A stretch of DNA of 64,000 nt from Bacteroidales bacterium (GTDB lineage Bacteria; Bacteroidota; Bacteroidia; Bacteroidales; F082). This document shows, in pieces, positions 53,903-62,826 of the stretch. Under the pieces are notes generated by a model that was given only the letters and a program-made list of their open reading frames with translations, did no database searches and was not told the origin of the DNA. Location of the stretch: the NCBI GenBank assembly GCA_029983675.1, contig JASBYY010000009.1, positions 1-64,000 on the forward strand, given 5' to 3'. How positions within the stretch are numbered: position 1 is the stretch's first letter; the number at the start of each line of letters is the position of its first letter. Both the position numbers and the translations under genes were made by a program.

Positions 53903-55074
53903 CTCACAATCAGTTTTTCGGTCCAAGTGGCGGAAACACTCTTCACCACAACGAAATAAACACCGTTTTCCCAATTGGCGGTTTCAATGCGCACTCTGGA
54001 ACTTTCAGTGACAAAAGCAGTTACCTTTCTGCCCTGAAGGTCATAAACGGAAATCTGTGCGCTGGCATCATCGGGCAAGGTCAGATAAGTCTCTCCATTG
54101 GACGGATTGGGAGCCAGCGAAAGCTGAATATTGTTGTCGGGCAAGCTGGAATAAACAGATACCGGCTCGACCTCTTGTTCCCAGACATAAGACCATGGTG
54201 CGATTTCGGTAGCGCATGAAACATCACCCCATTTTATAAAATCATGGTTAACAATAGGCTGTGAGTCGAAACCGAGATTGGCACCAACGCCATTCACATT
54301 GTACATCCAATACGGACCGACGAGGGTCAGATGAAGGTCGCCATCGTTGAATGTGATGTTCGACACGCCATAAGCCCCGACTTCATATGCAAAACGCTTG
54401 TCTTTGTCAGCGATGGCATCCATGACATCTTTTACCATGACACTTTCGTCAGCAAACCGATAGCCCCAAGCCAAAGCCTTATTAGGCTCGTTCCAGTTCA
54501 CGGCAAAGACCGCCTCGTTGGCACCTTCGCCAATCCAATAGAGGATTTCCGATGGGTCAATGGTGGCATCGTCTGCCAAAGGAAATACTGCAACAACAGG
54601 TGCTGTCCATACGACATCATAGCCTGATCCGACACTGGTGCCACACGATTCGTCGCCCCATTTAATGTAGTCGCCGTTGACGACATGCTGTCCTTCATAA
54701 CCAGTGGGTGCCATGGTGCCATTCACAAGATAAAGCCACCATCTGCCACTCAACGACAAGTCAACATTGTCATCCTTAAACGTGATGTCGGAAATCATAC
54801 CCGATTCCGCTTGATAGCCAAAACGGGTATCTGCCGCTACAATATCGTCCATCACTTCCTTCACAATGACGGAACTTCCATCGAAACGATAGCCCCATGC
54901 CAAAGCCGTATCGGGTTCGTTCCAGTTCACGATGAAAACAACTTCGTTCTGGCCTTCGCCAATCCAAAAACGAATGTCTTCGGGTGCAATGGTTGCATCC
55001 TCTTGACCTCTCAATGCGTTGAAGGTCAAACATAAGATTCCTAACAGGAAAATTTGAGTAAATCTTTTGAACAT
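53899..55074 (-). CDS. T9SS-exported protein with duplicated transcobalamin-like domain (B12 operon, first gene)
   Basis: 391 aa. Signal peptide (about 1-23), two tandem copies (about 27-155 and 165-295) of a domain that starts IRFWIGEGQNEVVFIVNWNEP and ends WWLYLVNGTMAPTGY..VNGDYIKWGDESC. The paired W-x-Y-x-V-N-G and GD-x-I-x-W pattern recalls the DUF4430/transcobalamin C-terminal-like domain. Each copy ends in a single conserved Cys. A T9SS type A sorting domain follows (LAPNPSNGETYLTLPDD...GVYFVVVKSVSATWTEKLIV). It is the first gene after the cobalamin riboswitch. Corrinoid binding is a reasonable guess, not shown. Confidence 0.78.
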   Translation of the reverse strand: MFKRFTQIFLLGILCLTFNALRGQEDATIAPEDIRFWIGEGQNEVVFIVNWNEPDTALAWGYRFDGSSVIVKEVMDDIVAADTRFGYQAESGMISDITFKDDNVDLSLSGRWWLYLVNGTMAPTGYEGQHVVNGDYIKWGDESCGTSVGSGYDVVWTAPVVAVFPLADDATIDPSEILYWIGEGANEAVFAVNWNEPNKALAWGYRFADESVMVKDVMDAIADKDKRFAYEVGAYGVSNITFNDGDLHLTLVGPYWMYNVNGVGANLGFDSQPIVNHDFIKWGDVSCATEIAPWSYVWEQEVEPVSVYSSLPDNNIQLSLAPNPSNGETYLTLPDDASAQISVYDLQGRKVTAFVTESSRVRIETANWENGVYFVVVKSVSATWTEKLIVR

Positions 55075-55193
55075 AACAATTTGATTTTGATTAATAATTT
55101 AGTTATCACCTCAAAACCTCGAGATTGAAATGGCTCCTTTTTTCAGGATCTGACCAGCTCTTATCCCGAAAGCTTTAATGTCGTTTCTGACAC

Positions 55194-55346
55194 AAGGCAG
55201 GTCTTCTGACTTACTCCCCCGATGAGCCGCCTTCCCATCGGGCGGAGCGCCCGAAAGTGGCATCATGGCTCTTCATTTGAGTTAACAGCAGCGGGAACTG
55301 TTCAGGATTTTCACCCGATTCCCTATTGAGTCCTTTCGGACACCTT
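55194..55346 (-). ncRNA. Cobalamin riboswitch
   Basis: On the minus strand: P1 AAGG/CCTT closing pair, the core GGGTGAAAATCCTGAACAG followed by TTCCCGCTGCTGTTAA (B12 box region), then GATGCC and a GC-rich hairpin, and the 3' part GGGGGAGTAAGTCAGAAGACC with CTGCCTT. This matches AdoCbl riboswitches. It lies 120 nt before the first gene of the B12 operon, so the five genes should be off when cobalamin is plentiful. Confidence 0.93.
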
Positions 55347-55356
55347 ATATCAATTG

Positions 55357-55387
55357 CAAAAATACCATTATTTTATTTCGCAACAAA
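55357..55387 (-). promoter_or_regulatory. Promoter of the B12 operon
   Basis: TTTG (55384-55387), exactly 19 nt, TATTTTTG (55357-55364) on the minus strand: a textbook Bacteroidetes promoter. The transcript would begin right at the riboswitch. Confidence 0.85.
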
Positions 55388-55469
55388 TAATATCTTCATT
55401 TTTTTCAAACCAGCTCAATGCCTCCACCAAAACCATCTTCTTTTTTCACCTAAAATCCCATAAATATAG

Positions 55470-55477
55470 TAATTTTG
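55470..55477 (+). promoter_or_regulatory. -7 box of the large T9SS repeat protein gene
   Basis: TAATTTTG, 79 nt before the ATG at 55557, divergent from the B12 operon promoter. Confidence 0.55.
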
Positions 55478-55556
55478 CCCTTGAAAGTAGAATGGCCACC
55501 CCTTTCTATTTTTTTGCTTCTATTTAATATAATATTGAAAATCAACGATTTATAAT

Positions 55557-58500
55557 ATGAAGATGCGTTTATTCTGGGTCTTGTCCTTTTTCCTTTCCAT
55601 GGGAATGCTTAGCGCACAAGATGTTATTTATGCGGGTTACGGCTCTGTTTCGGACAGTTCGAACAAAACGGTGAAAGTCTGGCACAACGACAACCTCCTC
55701 TATGAGATAGCCTCTCCGCAAGCTGATGCTTTTGTTAAATCCATGCAGATTGGTGCAAACAGACAATACCTTGGCGGATATGTGAGACTGACTGACGGCA
55801 CACATGAGGCTCGCATCTGGCACAACAACTCACCGTTGTTTTCGGGCACGCAAGGATCGGAAGTTAGGAGTCTTGCCATGACGGGCGACACCGTTTACGC
55901 GGCCGGCTACACCTCGTTCGATTCAACGACTATGGCCGCCACCGTATGGAAAAACAATGGTTTGCTGTTTCTGTTGAGCGACAGCACATCGAATACCAAA
56001 GCCAATGCCATCGCTATTTCGGGTAACAACATCATCACTGCCGGGTATTCTGAAGATAGCTCCGGACTGAAAACCGCTCTGATATGGCAAAACGACAGCT
56101 TGCTCTACACCTTGGGCGACAGTACTTTCCATGCTGAAATCATAGCCGTCACTTGTGCCGGTGGTCAGATCTACTCGGCAGGAAACCTCTTCGATGCCAA
56201 TGGAGTGAGCCACGCCGCAGCATGGTGCAATGACAGCTTATTGTATCAGCTCTCCGACAGTTCTTCCTTTGCCACCGCCATCGCCATTGAACAAGGACAG
56301 GTTTATATCGGAGGTTCCGTTCTTGGCAAAGCCAAAATCTGGCAAAATGGCGTGGCCTATCAATCCATTGATGGCGACACCGGAACATTAACCGCCCTGT
56401 CCATCAGTGATTTTGGCTTTTTTACCGCTGGAAAATCAGATGGCTCCGGCAAAGTATGGCGCAATGGAACCCTTCTCTATTCGCCCGTCCATACCGATGA
56501 AATCTGCGGCTTATCCGTCACTGAATCTTGCAATGGCGCAACACGCACCTTGCCTTGGCACGAAAGTTTTGAGCCTTACGACAGCGATTGGCTTTGCTGG
56601 ACACAACTTGATGCCGATAGCGCCAACAACACCCAAAATGCCTTTTGGTCGCGTAATAACGACCTCTCCAACGACGGCGCATGGAGTGCACGCCACTTGA
56701 AAGGCGACAGCCTGCAAGAAGGATGGCTCATCAGTCCGAAGATCTATTTGCAACCCGACCGAGATTCTACCTTCTTGTCTTTCAGCTCTCTTGAATTGCG
56801 CCCTGCCGATCACGGTTACAGCGGATTATGGATTTCGACAACAGGAACAGACACTACCGACTTTGAAGAAATCTGGAACCAAGACAATGCCTCTGGCAAT
56901 TGGAAAACCATCCCTATTGACCTTCAATCCTATCAAGGCCAAGCCGTGTATTTGGGCTTCAAATATGCCGGAACCAACGCCCACGACTGGTACATCGACA
57001 ATATTGTAATGGACGAGACCTTTGCGATGCGCGACACCATACACACTTTCCCCTATCTTGAAAACTTTGATAATGCCCTCCACGACTGGTATGTTGTTGA
57101 CGATGACCACAGCGGCGGATTGAACAACTGGAAGACAGGCATGTATGCCGACAGCACTTTGTTTGCCATGCACCCTGCCGCCGACACTATTTTCGGTGCA
57201 CAGGAAGGCTGGCTCATCAGCAGACCCATAAGACTACAGCAAGATAAGATTTACAACCTTTCCTTTGCCACCAAGACAAGCGACTCTGTATCATACGGAA
57301 GCAGCAGCCTTTGGGTTGCCGACAACACGAACGGTCTTCCGCAAACAGCCAACTTCACGCAAGTATGGGAGGAGAACGCCCCAAGCGACGAATGGAAAAC
57401 CGTCAGCCTCAACCTTTCTTCCCATGCGGGACACACCGTCTATCTTGCTTTCAAGTATGTAGGAGAAGCCGCGCATGACTTTATACTCGACAGTATTAAC
57501 GTGGAGGAAAGAAACAACGAGTACACCATCTCTGTCGTTCCGAATAACGTGCAATGGGGCAGCACCACGGGCAGCGGCACCTATCCTACTTTCGACACGG
57601 TGCAAATTGCCGCAACTCCTTTTAGTGGCTATGAATTTCGCAACTGGGACGACGGCAATACCGAAAACCCGCGCAACATCATTGTGACCCAAAACCAGAC
57701 TTATACGGCGAACTTCGGGATCATCCGCTATACGATTACCACGGAAGTTTTGCCCGAAAGTGCCGGAACAGTCACCGGAGGCGGGTTGTACGAAGTAGGG
57801 ACGACCGTTTCGCTTCAAGCCTTCGCCAATACCGGATACTCATTCACAAACTGGTCAGACGGTAACACCGATAATCCAAGGGAAATCACAGTCAACGGCG
57901 ATGCCACCTACATTGCTGTTTTCGAGTCGCACCAATTCACCATCACTACGATTGCCAATCCTATTGAGGGCGGCACCATAACGGGAGGCGGCAGCTACAA
58001 CTATGGCGACACAGCCTTTTTACGCCCCATTCCCAACGAAGACTTCTTCTTCCTCTGCTGGAGTGATGGCATTGTTTCCAATCCCCGTATCGTCATCGTT
58101 AAGAACAATGCCACATACACCGCCTTGTTCTATCCCAAGGCTGGACCTAACTACACCGTGACGGTGGTATCTCTCAATCCTGAATTAGGCTCAACAACAG
58201 GCAGCGGGTCGTACGCTGCCGGAACGGCAATAGAAATATCTGCCATCCCATTCGAGAATGCCTATTTTGAAAAATGGAGCGACGGCAACACTGACAATCC
58301 GCGCCATGTCGTGGTGGATACCAACTTGGTCTTCAAGGCCAAGTTCGGCGCCATTCCCACATTCAACATCAATGTGGTTTCCATCAATCCTCTGATGGGC
58401 ACCACTTTCGGTTCGGGCAATTACCCGGAGGGCGAAACCGTGAGAATCGGGGCAACGCCCAACCCAGGTTATGTCTTCGACCACTGGGATGACGGCAATA

Positions 58501-59012
58501 CCGAAAACCCACGCAATATCACCGTGACCGGCGACATGACCTACACTGCCTATTTCAAAGACAAGCCTATTACCACTTACACGGTAACGGTTTATTACAA
58601 CGAGGAACAAGGCATAGTCTTAGGAGGTGGCACTTATCCGGCCGGAACGACAGTCCATCTCGCTGCCATTCCTAACGACGGTTTTGTTTTCTTCAATTGG
58701 AATGACGGAGTCACTGACAATCCGCGCGAAATCGTTGTCAACCATAATATGGAGTTCGTGGCGTTTTTCCATGGCACCGGTGTTGACGAGAACGGTCTCG
58801 GCAATATCACGCTCTACCCCAACCCCGCCAGCGATATCATTTATCTCAAAGGATTGGATAAAGCCCAAGAAATTGAAATATTCAATGCGCTGGGATATCA
58901 GATCCGCAAAGAGACCATCGACACCGATGGCGAGATTCGGATTTCAGACCTCTCTTCCGGTCTCTATCTAATCAAGTTTGAAAACCGAAGCCTCAAATTC
59001 TTCAAGGAATAG
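55557..59012 (+). CDS. Large T9SS surface protein: propeller-like, two anchor-type and six InlB-like repeats
   Basis: 1151 aa. Signal peptide (1-21); about seven repeats of 45-50 residues with KVWxNxxLLY and AGYxSD patterns (about 22-315), probably a beta-propeller; two choice-of-anchor J-type domains (WHESFEP...GWLISPKIYL and LENFDNALHDW...GWLISRPIRL, about 325-650); six repeats of about 70 residues (655-1072) with TGSGTY..G..V.I.A.P..GY.F..W.DGNT.NPR and YTA.F, of the divergent InlB B-repeat type; then a T9SS sorting domain (LYPNPASDIIYLKG...GLYLIKFENRSLKFFKE). It should be a cell-surface or secreted adhesin-like protein. The ligand is unknown. Nothing ties it to the B12 operon beyond a shared intergenic region. 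Confidence 0.85.
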   Translation: MKMRLFWVLSFFLSMGMLSAQDVIYAGYGSVSDSSNKTVKVWHNDNLLYEIASPQADAFVKSMQIGANRQYLGGYVRLTDGTHEARIWHNNSPLFSGTQGSEVRSLAMTGDTVYAAGYTSFDSTTMAATVWKNNGLLFLLSDSTSNTKANAIAISGNNIITAGYSEDSSGLKTALIWQNDSLLYTLGDSTFHAEIIAVTCAGGQIYSAGNLFDANGVSHAAAWCNDSLLYQLSDSSSFATAIAIEQGQVYIGGSVLGKAKIWQNGVAYQSIDGDTGTLTALSISDFGFFTAGKSDGSGKVWRNGTLLYSPVHTDEICGLSVTESCNGATRTLPWHESFEPYDSDWLCWTQLDADSANNTQNAFWSRNNDLSNDGAWSARHLKGDSLQEGWLISPKIYLQPDRDSTFLSFSSLELRPADHGYSGLWISTTGTDTTDFEEIWNQDNASGNWKTIPIDLQSYQGQAVYLGFKYAGTNAHDWYIDNIVMDETFAMRDTIHTFPYLENFDNALHDWYVVDDDHSGGLNNWKTGMYADSTLFAMHPAADTIFGAQEGWLISRPIRLQQDKIYNLSFATKTSDSVSYGSSSLWVADNTNGLPQTANFTQVWEENAPSDEWKTVSLNLSSHAGHTVYLAFKYVGEAAHDFILDSINVEERNNEYTISVVPNNVQWGSTTGSGTYPTFDTVQIAATPFSGYEFRNWDDGNTENPRNIIVTQNQTYTANFGIIRYTITTEVLPESAGTVTGGGLYEVGTTVSLQAFANTGYSFTNWSDGNTDNPREITVNGDATYIAVFESHQFTITTIANPIEGGTITGGGSYNYGDTAFLRPIPNEDFFFLCWSDGIVSNPRIVIVKNNATYTALFYPKAGPNYTVTVVSLNPELGSTTGSGSYAAGTAIEISAIPFENAYFEKWSDGNTDNPRHVVVDTNLVFKAKFGAIPTFNINVVSINPLMGTTFGSGNYPEGETVRIGATPNPGYVFDHWDDGNTENPRNITVTGDMTYTAYFKDKPITTYTVTVYYNEEQGIVLGGGTYPAGTTVHLAAIPNDGFVFFNWNDGVTDNPREIVVNHNMEFVAFFHGTGVDENGLGNITLYPNPASDIIYLKGLDKAQEIEIFNALGYQIRKETIDTDGEIRISDLSSGLYLIKFENRSLKFFKE
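57520..58770 (+). repeat. Six coding repeats of about 210 bp (InlB-like)
   Basis: The first and fifth copies share the exact 20-mer GACGGCAATACCGAAAACCC at 57651 and 58491, 840 nt apart, which is four times 210. Confidence 0.85.
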
Positions 59013-59030
59013 CATCCGATGAAGGCATCA

Positions 59031-59060
59031 AAAAAAAGCGGGCGATTGCCCGCTTTTTTT
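59031..59060. terminator. Bidirectional terminator
   Basis: AAGCGGGC-GATT-GCCCGCTT stem, A run before and T7 after, between convergent genes. Confidence 0.9.
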
Positions 59061-59079
59061 GATTTGTACCCCAACATAC

Positions 59080-60111
59080 TTACAATGCGTTTTTCGCTTT
59101 TTGCTTCCAAAACACCTTGAAATCTTCATAGTTTTTCTGAAGCAAGGTCGGCGTGTCAAGACTGTAAGGGCATTTTTCTCTACACGCATTGCAATGCTTG
59201 CAATCCTCAATCTTTTTCATCTTCTCGGCCCACTCTTCGGTCAGATACACACTCAGAGGCGCCCGGTGCAAAAACAAGCTCATTCTGGCGCAGTCGCAAA
59301 TCTGAATCCCAGCCGGACAAGGCATACAATAGCCGCAACCACGGCAAAAGTCATGGGCAAGCTCCATACGGTCCTTTTCTATTTTACGCCATGATGAAGA
59401 AGACAACTCTGGCGGATTGGTCTGATAGGAAATAAACTCTTCCAATTCGCTCTTACATTGCACGCCCCAAATCGGCAGCACATGGTCAAACTGGTTGAGG
59501 AAAGCATAAGCCAGGGCGGAATCCGTTATCAATCCGCCCGCCAAGGCTTTCATGCAGATAAAGCCCATGCCTCTTTTCCGTGTGTTTTCCACAATTTTCT
59601 CGTCGCCGGAAGACGAAAGATAGGAAAACGGATATTGCAAAGTGTCGTAAAGACCTTTATCAACAGCCTCTTTGGCCACCGAAATGCGATGGTTGCTAAT
59701 TCCGATAAAACGCACTTTCCCTTGACGCTGCGCCACCTTGATGGCATCGTAAATCCCGCTTTTATCACCCGGACGAGGACAAAACGGAGGATTATGAAAC
59801 TGATAGAGATCGAGATAGTCGGTTTTCAGGTTGCGAAGTGTCTGATGGAGGTCTTTCCAAAAATCGGTAGTGTTTTGCGCACCGGTTTTTGAAGCGATAA
59901 TGACTTTATCGCGTCGATCGGCAAATGCAGCACCTATCTTTTCCTCACTGTCGGTGTAAAATCTGGCAGTATCGTAGAAATTAATACCATTGTCATAAGC
60001 CTCTTGAAGCAAAAAAACGGCTTTCTTCATGCTGATTCGCTGAATGGGCAAAGCTCCAAAACCATTTTTGTTCACCTTTAACCCAGTCCTACCTAATGTA
60101 ATGATTTTCAT
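59080..60111 (-). CDS. Aldo/keto reductase with C-terminal 4Fe-4S ferredoxin domain
   Basis: 343 aa from the ATG at 60111 (MKIITLGRTGLKVNKNGFGALPIQR); the longer frame runs through the promoter region. The aldo/keto barrel shows GINFYDTARFYTDSEEKIGAA, VIIASKTGAQ and FIGISNHRIS. The C-terminus has CRGCGYCMPCPAGIQICDCARM and CKHCNACREKCPYSL, with cysteines for two Fe-S clusters. Such enzymes occur in anaerobes; substrates are mostly unknown. A TATCTTTG box lies at 60177-60184 (minus). Confidence 0.92.
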   Translation of the reverse strand: MKIITLGRTGLKVNKNGFGALPIQRISMKKAVFLLQEAYDNGINFYDTARFYTDSEEKIGAAFADRRDKVIIASKTGAQNTTDFWKDLHQTLRNLKTDYLDLYQFHNPPFCPRPGDKSGIYDAIKVAQRQGKVRFIGISNHRISVAKEAVDKGLYDTLQYPFSYLSSSGDEKIVENTRKRGMGFICMKALAGGLITDSALAYAFLNQFDHVLPIWGVQCKSELEEFISYQTNPPELSSSSWRKIEKDRMELAHDFCRGCGYCMPCPAGIQICDCARMSLFLHRAPLSVYLTEEWAEKMKKIEDCKHCNACREKCPYSLDTPTLLQKNYEDFKVFWKQKAKNAL

Positions 60112-60176
60112 TGAGTTTGTTAGAATATAAAGACCATTAATAAACGAAACATCATAATGGTCTATGTTTCTGGGTA

Positions 60177-60184
60177 CAAAGATA
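60177..60184 (-). promoter_or_regulatory. -7 box of the aldo/keto reductase gene
   Basis: TATCTTTG on the minus strand, 65 nt upstream of the ATG at 60111. Confidence 0.6.
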
Positions 60185-60356
60185 GTAAATATTTGCATTG
60201 ACCAGATTTCTAACACATTTGATCGAATAAATACTTCCATGACACGAAAGAAACCTACAACGACTTTGGAAAACCGACTGTGTAGATGATATGTATCGCA
60301 CCTTTCTTCCATGCCAACCTGTTTCAAACAACAATCGCATCTAACTCAAAAAGAAC

Positions 60357-60364
60357 TATTTTTG
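60357..60364 (+). promoter_or_regulatory. -7 box of aroQ
   Basis: TATTTTTG, 13 nt before the ATG at 60378; the leader would be very short. Confidence 0.6.
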
Positions 60365-60377
60365 CAAAAAAATCATC

Positions 60378-60800
60378 ATGCACATTCTCATCATCAACGG
60401 TCCGAACCTGAACCTGCTCGGCAAACGAGAACCTGAGATTTACGGAAAGGTCTCTTTCGATGAACACCTCAAAAACCTCGTCCAGCAGTTTCCCAATATT
60501 CAATTGGATTATTTCCAAAGCAACCACGAAGGTGCTCTTATCGACAAATTGCAAGCGGCTGATGGGATTTACAACGGCATTGTGCTCAATCCAGGCGCCT
60601 ACGCCCACACTTCCATTGCCATCGCCGATTGCATCCGAGCCATCTCGGTTCCCGTTGTCGAGGTGCATCTTTCCGACATCTCAAAACGAGAAAACTACCG
60701 TCGGCGCTCCTATACAGCAGAGGCATGTGCCAGTTGCATTACCGGAAAAGGAATGAAAGGGTACGATGAAGCCATCCAGTTTTTGACTTCATTTCACTAA
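60378..60800 (+). CDS. aroQ: Type II 3-dehydroquinate dehydratase
   Basis: 140 aa. Shikimate pathway step from 3-dehydroquinate to 3-dehydroshikimate. Motifs: ILIINGPNLNLLGKREPEIYG (with the catalytic Tyr and Arg), DYFQSNHEGALIDKLQ, GIVLNPGAYAHTSIAIADCI (Asn and His), and VVEVHLSDISKRENYRRRSY. Length and order are normal. Confidence 0.97.
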   Translation: MHILIINGPNLNLLGKREPEIYGKVSFDEHLKNLVQQFPNIQLDYFQSNHEGALIDKLQAADGIYNGIVLNPGAYAHTSIAIADCIRAISVPVVEVHLSDISKRENYRRRSYTAEACASCITGKGMKGYDEAIQFLTSFH

Positions 60801-60844
60801 TAAGCACGATAAACGGGGAACGTTTTTCAAAACGGAAAGAAAGG

Positions 60845-61885
60845 TCAGTCTTTCTTTTCCAAAGTCGAAAATGCAGAAGGATTCAGTTGCGAGAAAGTCT
60901 TTACACCCCGCAAGTAGTTATCAAAAACGATATTACGCTGGTAAATCTGTCCAACATTTTCATGTTTCAGTGTTTTCCTGACCTTCATCAGGTTAGGGAT
61001 TCTGACAAAAAAGGCAAAATGCGCCCGGATGACCGCCCAAAAATCGGCAAAACTCCCATCCACCAGAAACTTAATCGCAGCAATCCAGTCTAAAAGAAGC
61101 CGATAAAGCAGCACGACGAAAACATTTTTGCCAGGAAGGTTTTTCAACAGCAGGGACAAGTTGTTCCTAAAATTAAGGAAGGTCTTTCTAGGTGATTTTT
61201 TGGGCAAGGTGCCGCCTCCGATGTGGAAAACAACGGATTGAGGGCAACAATACACTTTAAAGCCATGATTTTTAACCCGCCAGCAGAAATCAATCTCTTC
61301 CATGTGGGCAAAAAAAGTGTCGTCAAGACCTCCAAAGCGATGGTACACGTCGGCACGCACAAACAAACAGGCTCCAGTAGCCCAGAACACCTCCATCACC
61401 GATTCATATTGCCCCTCGTCCTCATCTAAATGTTGGAACAAACGTCCGCGGCAGAACGGGTAGCCATATTTATCGATAAAACCGCCCGCTGCCCCGGCAT
61501 ATTCAAACTTTTCTCTTTCAAAATATGCACGAATCTTGGGTTGACATGCCGCTATCTGTTCATCGGCATCCATCAGCTCTACCACAGGGACCAGCCAATT
61601 GGGCGTCACTTCAATATCCGAGTTAAGCAACACATAGTATTTGGCTTCCACTTGTTTGAGCGCCAGATTGTACCCCATTGAAAACCCGCCGTTAAAATCG
61701 TTCAAAATCAAACGGACTTCAGGGAACTGCCCTCGCATGAACGCCACCGAATCGTCGGTAGAGGCATTGTCGGCCACCACGATATCGGCCATATCAGGAT
61801 CGGTATTGGCAATGAGTGTCGGAAGAAAAGTTTCCAACATCTTTTTGCCGTTATAATTCAATATGACTACTGCAACTTTTTTCAT
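60845..61885 (-). CDS. Glycosyltransferase family 2 protein
   Basis: 346 aa. GT-A fold: VAVVILNYNGKKMLETFLPTL, IVVADNASTDDSVAF, LNDFNGGFSMGYNLAL, YYVLLNSDIEVTPNWL (DxD-like N-S-D-I-E), and a conserved EEIDFCWRVKNHGFKVYCCPQSVVFH. Rhamnosyltransferase-like members have this shape. A C-terminal hydrophobic helix (FVVLLYRLLLDWIAAI) suggests inner-membrane association. Its start overlaps the acyltransferase stop as ATGA, so the two are made together, probably for envelope glycolipid synthesis. Confidence 0.92.
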   Translation of the reverse strand: MKKVAVVILNYNGKKMLETFLPTLIANTDPDMADIVVADNASTDDSVAFMRGQFPEVRLILNDFNGGFSMGYNLALKQVEAKYYVLLNSDIEVTPNWLVPVVELMDADEQIAACQPKIRAYFEREKFEYAGAAGGFIDKYGYPFCRGRLFQHLDEDEGQYESVMEVFWATGACLFVRADVYHRFGGLDDTFFAHMEEIDFCWRVKNHGFKVYCCPQSVVFHIGGGTLPKKSPRKTFLNFRNNLSLLLKNLPGKNVFVVLLYRLLLDWIAAIKFLVDGSFADFWAVIRAHFAFFVRIPNLMKVRKTLKHENVGQIYQRNIVFDNYLRGVKTFSQLNPSAFSTLEKKD

Positions 61886-62820
61886 GCCATCGCTTCCTCA
61901 CAGACCCGTTTATTTGACTTGATGTTATTTGTCTCTAAATCGAACTTTCTCTTGTGCTTCCAGCGGCGGTGCGACCACAGCCAATTGTCGGGATTTGTTT
62001 TGATAAAATGCTCCAAACTTCTGGCATATTGCTCGATGATACCATTTTCTGGCTGTTGATCCGGATTACGGCAAATCTCCTCGAAAGTCACTTCATAATA
62101 TCCTCTTCCGGTTCGTTTCATGCCCACAAAGACAACTGCATAATCGAGTTTTCTCGCCATCTTCTCCATGCCTGTAAACCAGCAGGTGTCTTGATTCAGA
62201 AAATCAATCCAGTAATCAGTGTCTATTCCTCTCGGCGACTGGTCGGCGACAATCAGCGCCGCATTTTTCAAGTTGCGGCGTTTGACCAAGGTTCGGAACA
62301 CCTGCGACGACTCCACCATCTGATCATCCGCCTCTTTGCCGGAGGTGCGGAGTCTCAACATGAAATCTTCAAAACAAGCGTTCTGGATGCGTTTGTATAT
62401 GGCGACACACTTATGATCCGAAAGCGTGTGCATCAGTTTGCCGAACCATTCCCAGTTTCCCGAATGCGGCAATGCGTAGAACAAGCTTTTTCCTTCATCG
62501 TACAAACCCCGAATCAATTCCGGATTGGTAAACCTCACCCGTTTTTCAAGATCCTCCCTGGTCATTTTCAATAATTTGCACAATTCAAGAGCCGTATCAC
62601 AGAAATTCTTGTAGAACTTTTTCTCGATCTTGCGGATTTCTGGTATCGATTTGTCAGGAAACGAACGCAGCAAATTGGCACGAACCACCTTTCGGCGGTA
62701 TCGTAGCAAATGGTACAGCAGGAACGCATATAAGTCGGATTGGATATACAACAAGGGGAAAGGCGTAATGGCAATGCCATAAGCCAACGCTTTCACCATA
62801 CGATATCCAACCCTACTCAT
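61882..62820 (-). CDS. Lysophospholipid/lipid A acyltransferase (LpxL/HtrB-like)
   Basis: 312 aa. The N-terminal membrane-proximal segment ALAYGIAITPFPLLYIQSDLYAFLLYHLLRYRRKVVRANL is followed by the catalytic ALPHSGNWEWFGK, an H-x4-E motif with His119 and Glu124, and by VADQSPRGIDTDYWIDFLNQDTCWFTGMEKMARKLDYAVVF. Adds a secondary acyl chain to lipid A or a related lipid. Located upstream of the glycosyltransferase, 6 nt after the GWxTD gene. Confidence 0.92.
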   Translation of the reverse strand: MSRVGYRMVKALAYGIAITPFPLLYIQSDLYAFLLYHLLRYRRKVVRANLLRSFPDKSIPEIRKIEKKFYKNFCDTALELCKLLKMTREDLEKRVRFTNPELIRGLYDEGKSLFYALPHSGNWEWFGKLMHTLSDHKCVAIYKRIQNACFEDFMLRLRTSGKEADDQMVESSQVFRTLVKRRNLKNAALIVADQSPRGIDTDYWIDFLNQDTCWFTGMEKMARKLDYAVVFVGMKRTGRGYYEVTFEEICRNPDQQPENGIIEQYARSLEHFIKTNPDNWLWSHRRWKHKRKFDLETNNIKSNKRVCEEAMA

Positions 62821-62826
62821 GTCAAA

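Noticed and set aside
55194-55346. Riboswitch acting on the divergent gene at 55557
   Set aside because: The conserved core reads only on the minus strand, and the promoter before it also points to the minus strand.
57520-58770. Repeat array resembling a CRISPR or tandem satellite
   Set aside because: The units keep one reading frame in a T9SS protein, are about 210 bp long and diverge in sequence. There are no short spacers or cas genes.
60112-60327. 72-residue N-terminal extension of the aldo/keto reductase
   Set aside because: It has no family similarity and runs through a TATCTTTG promoter box.
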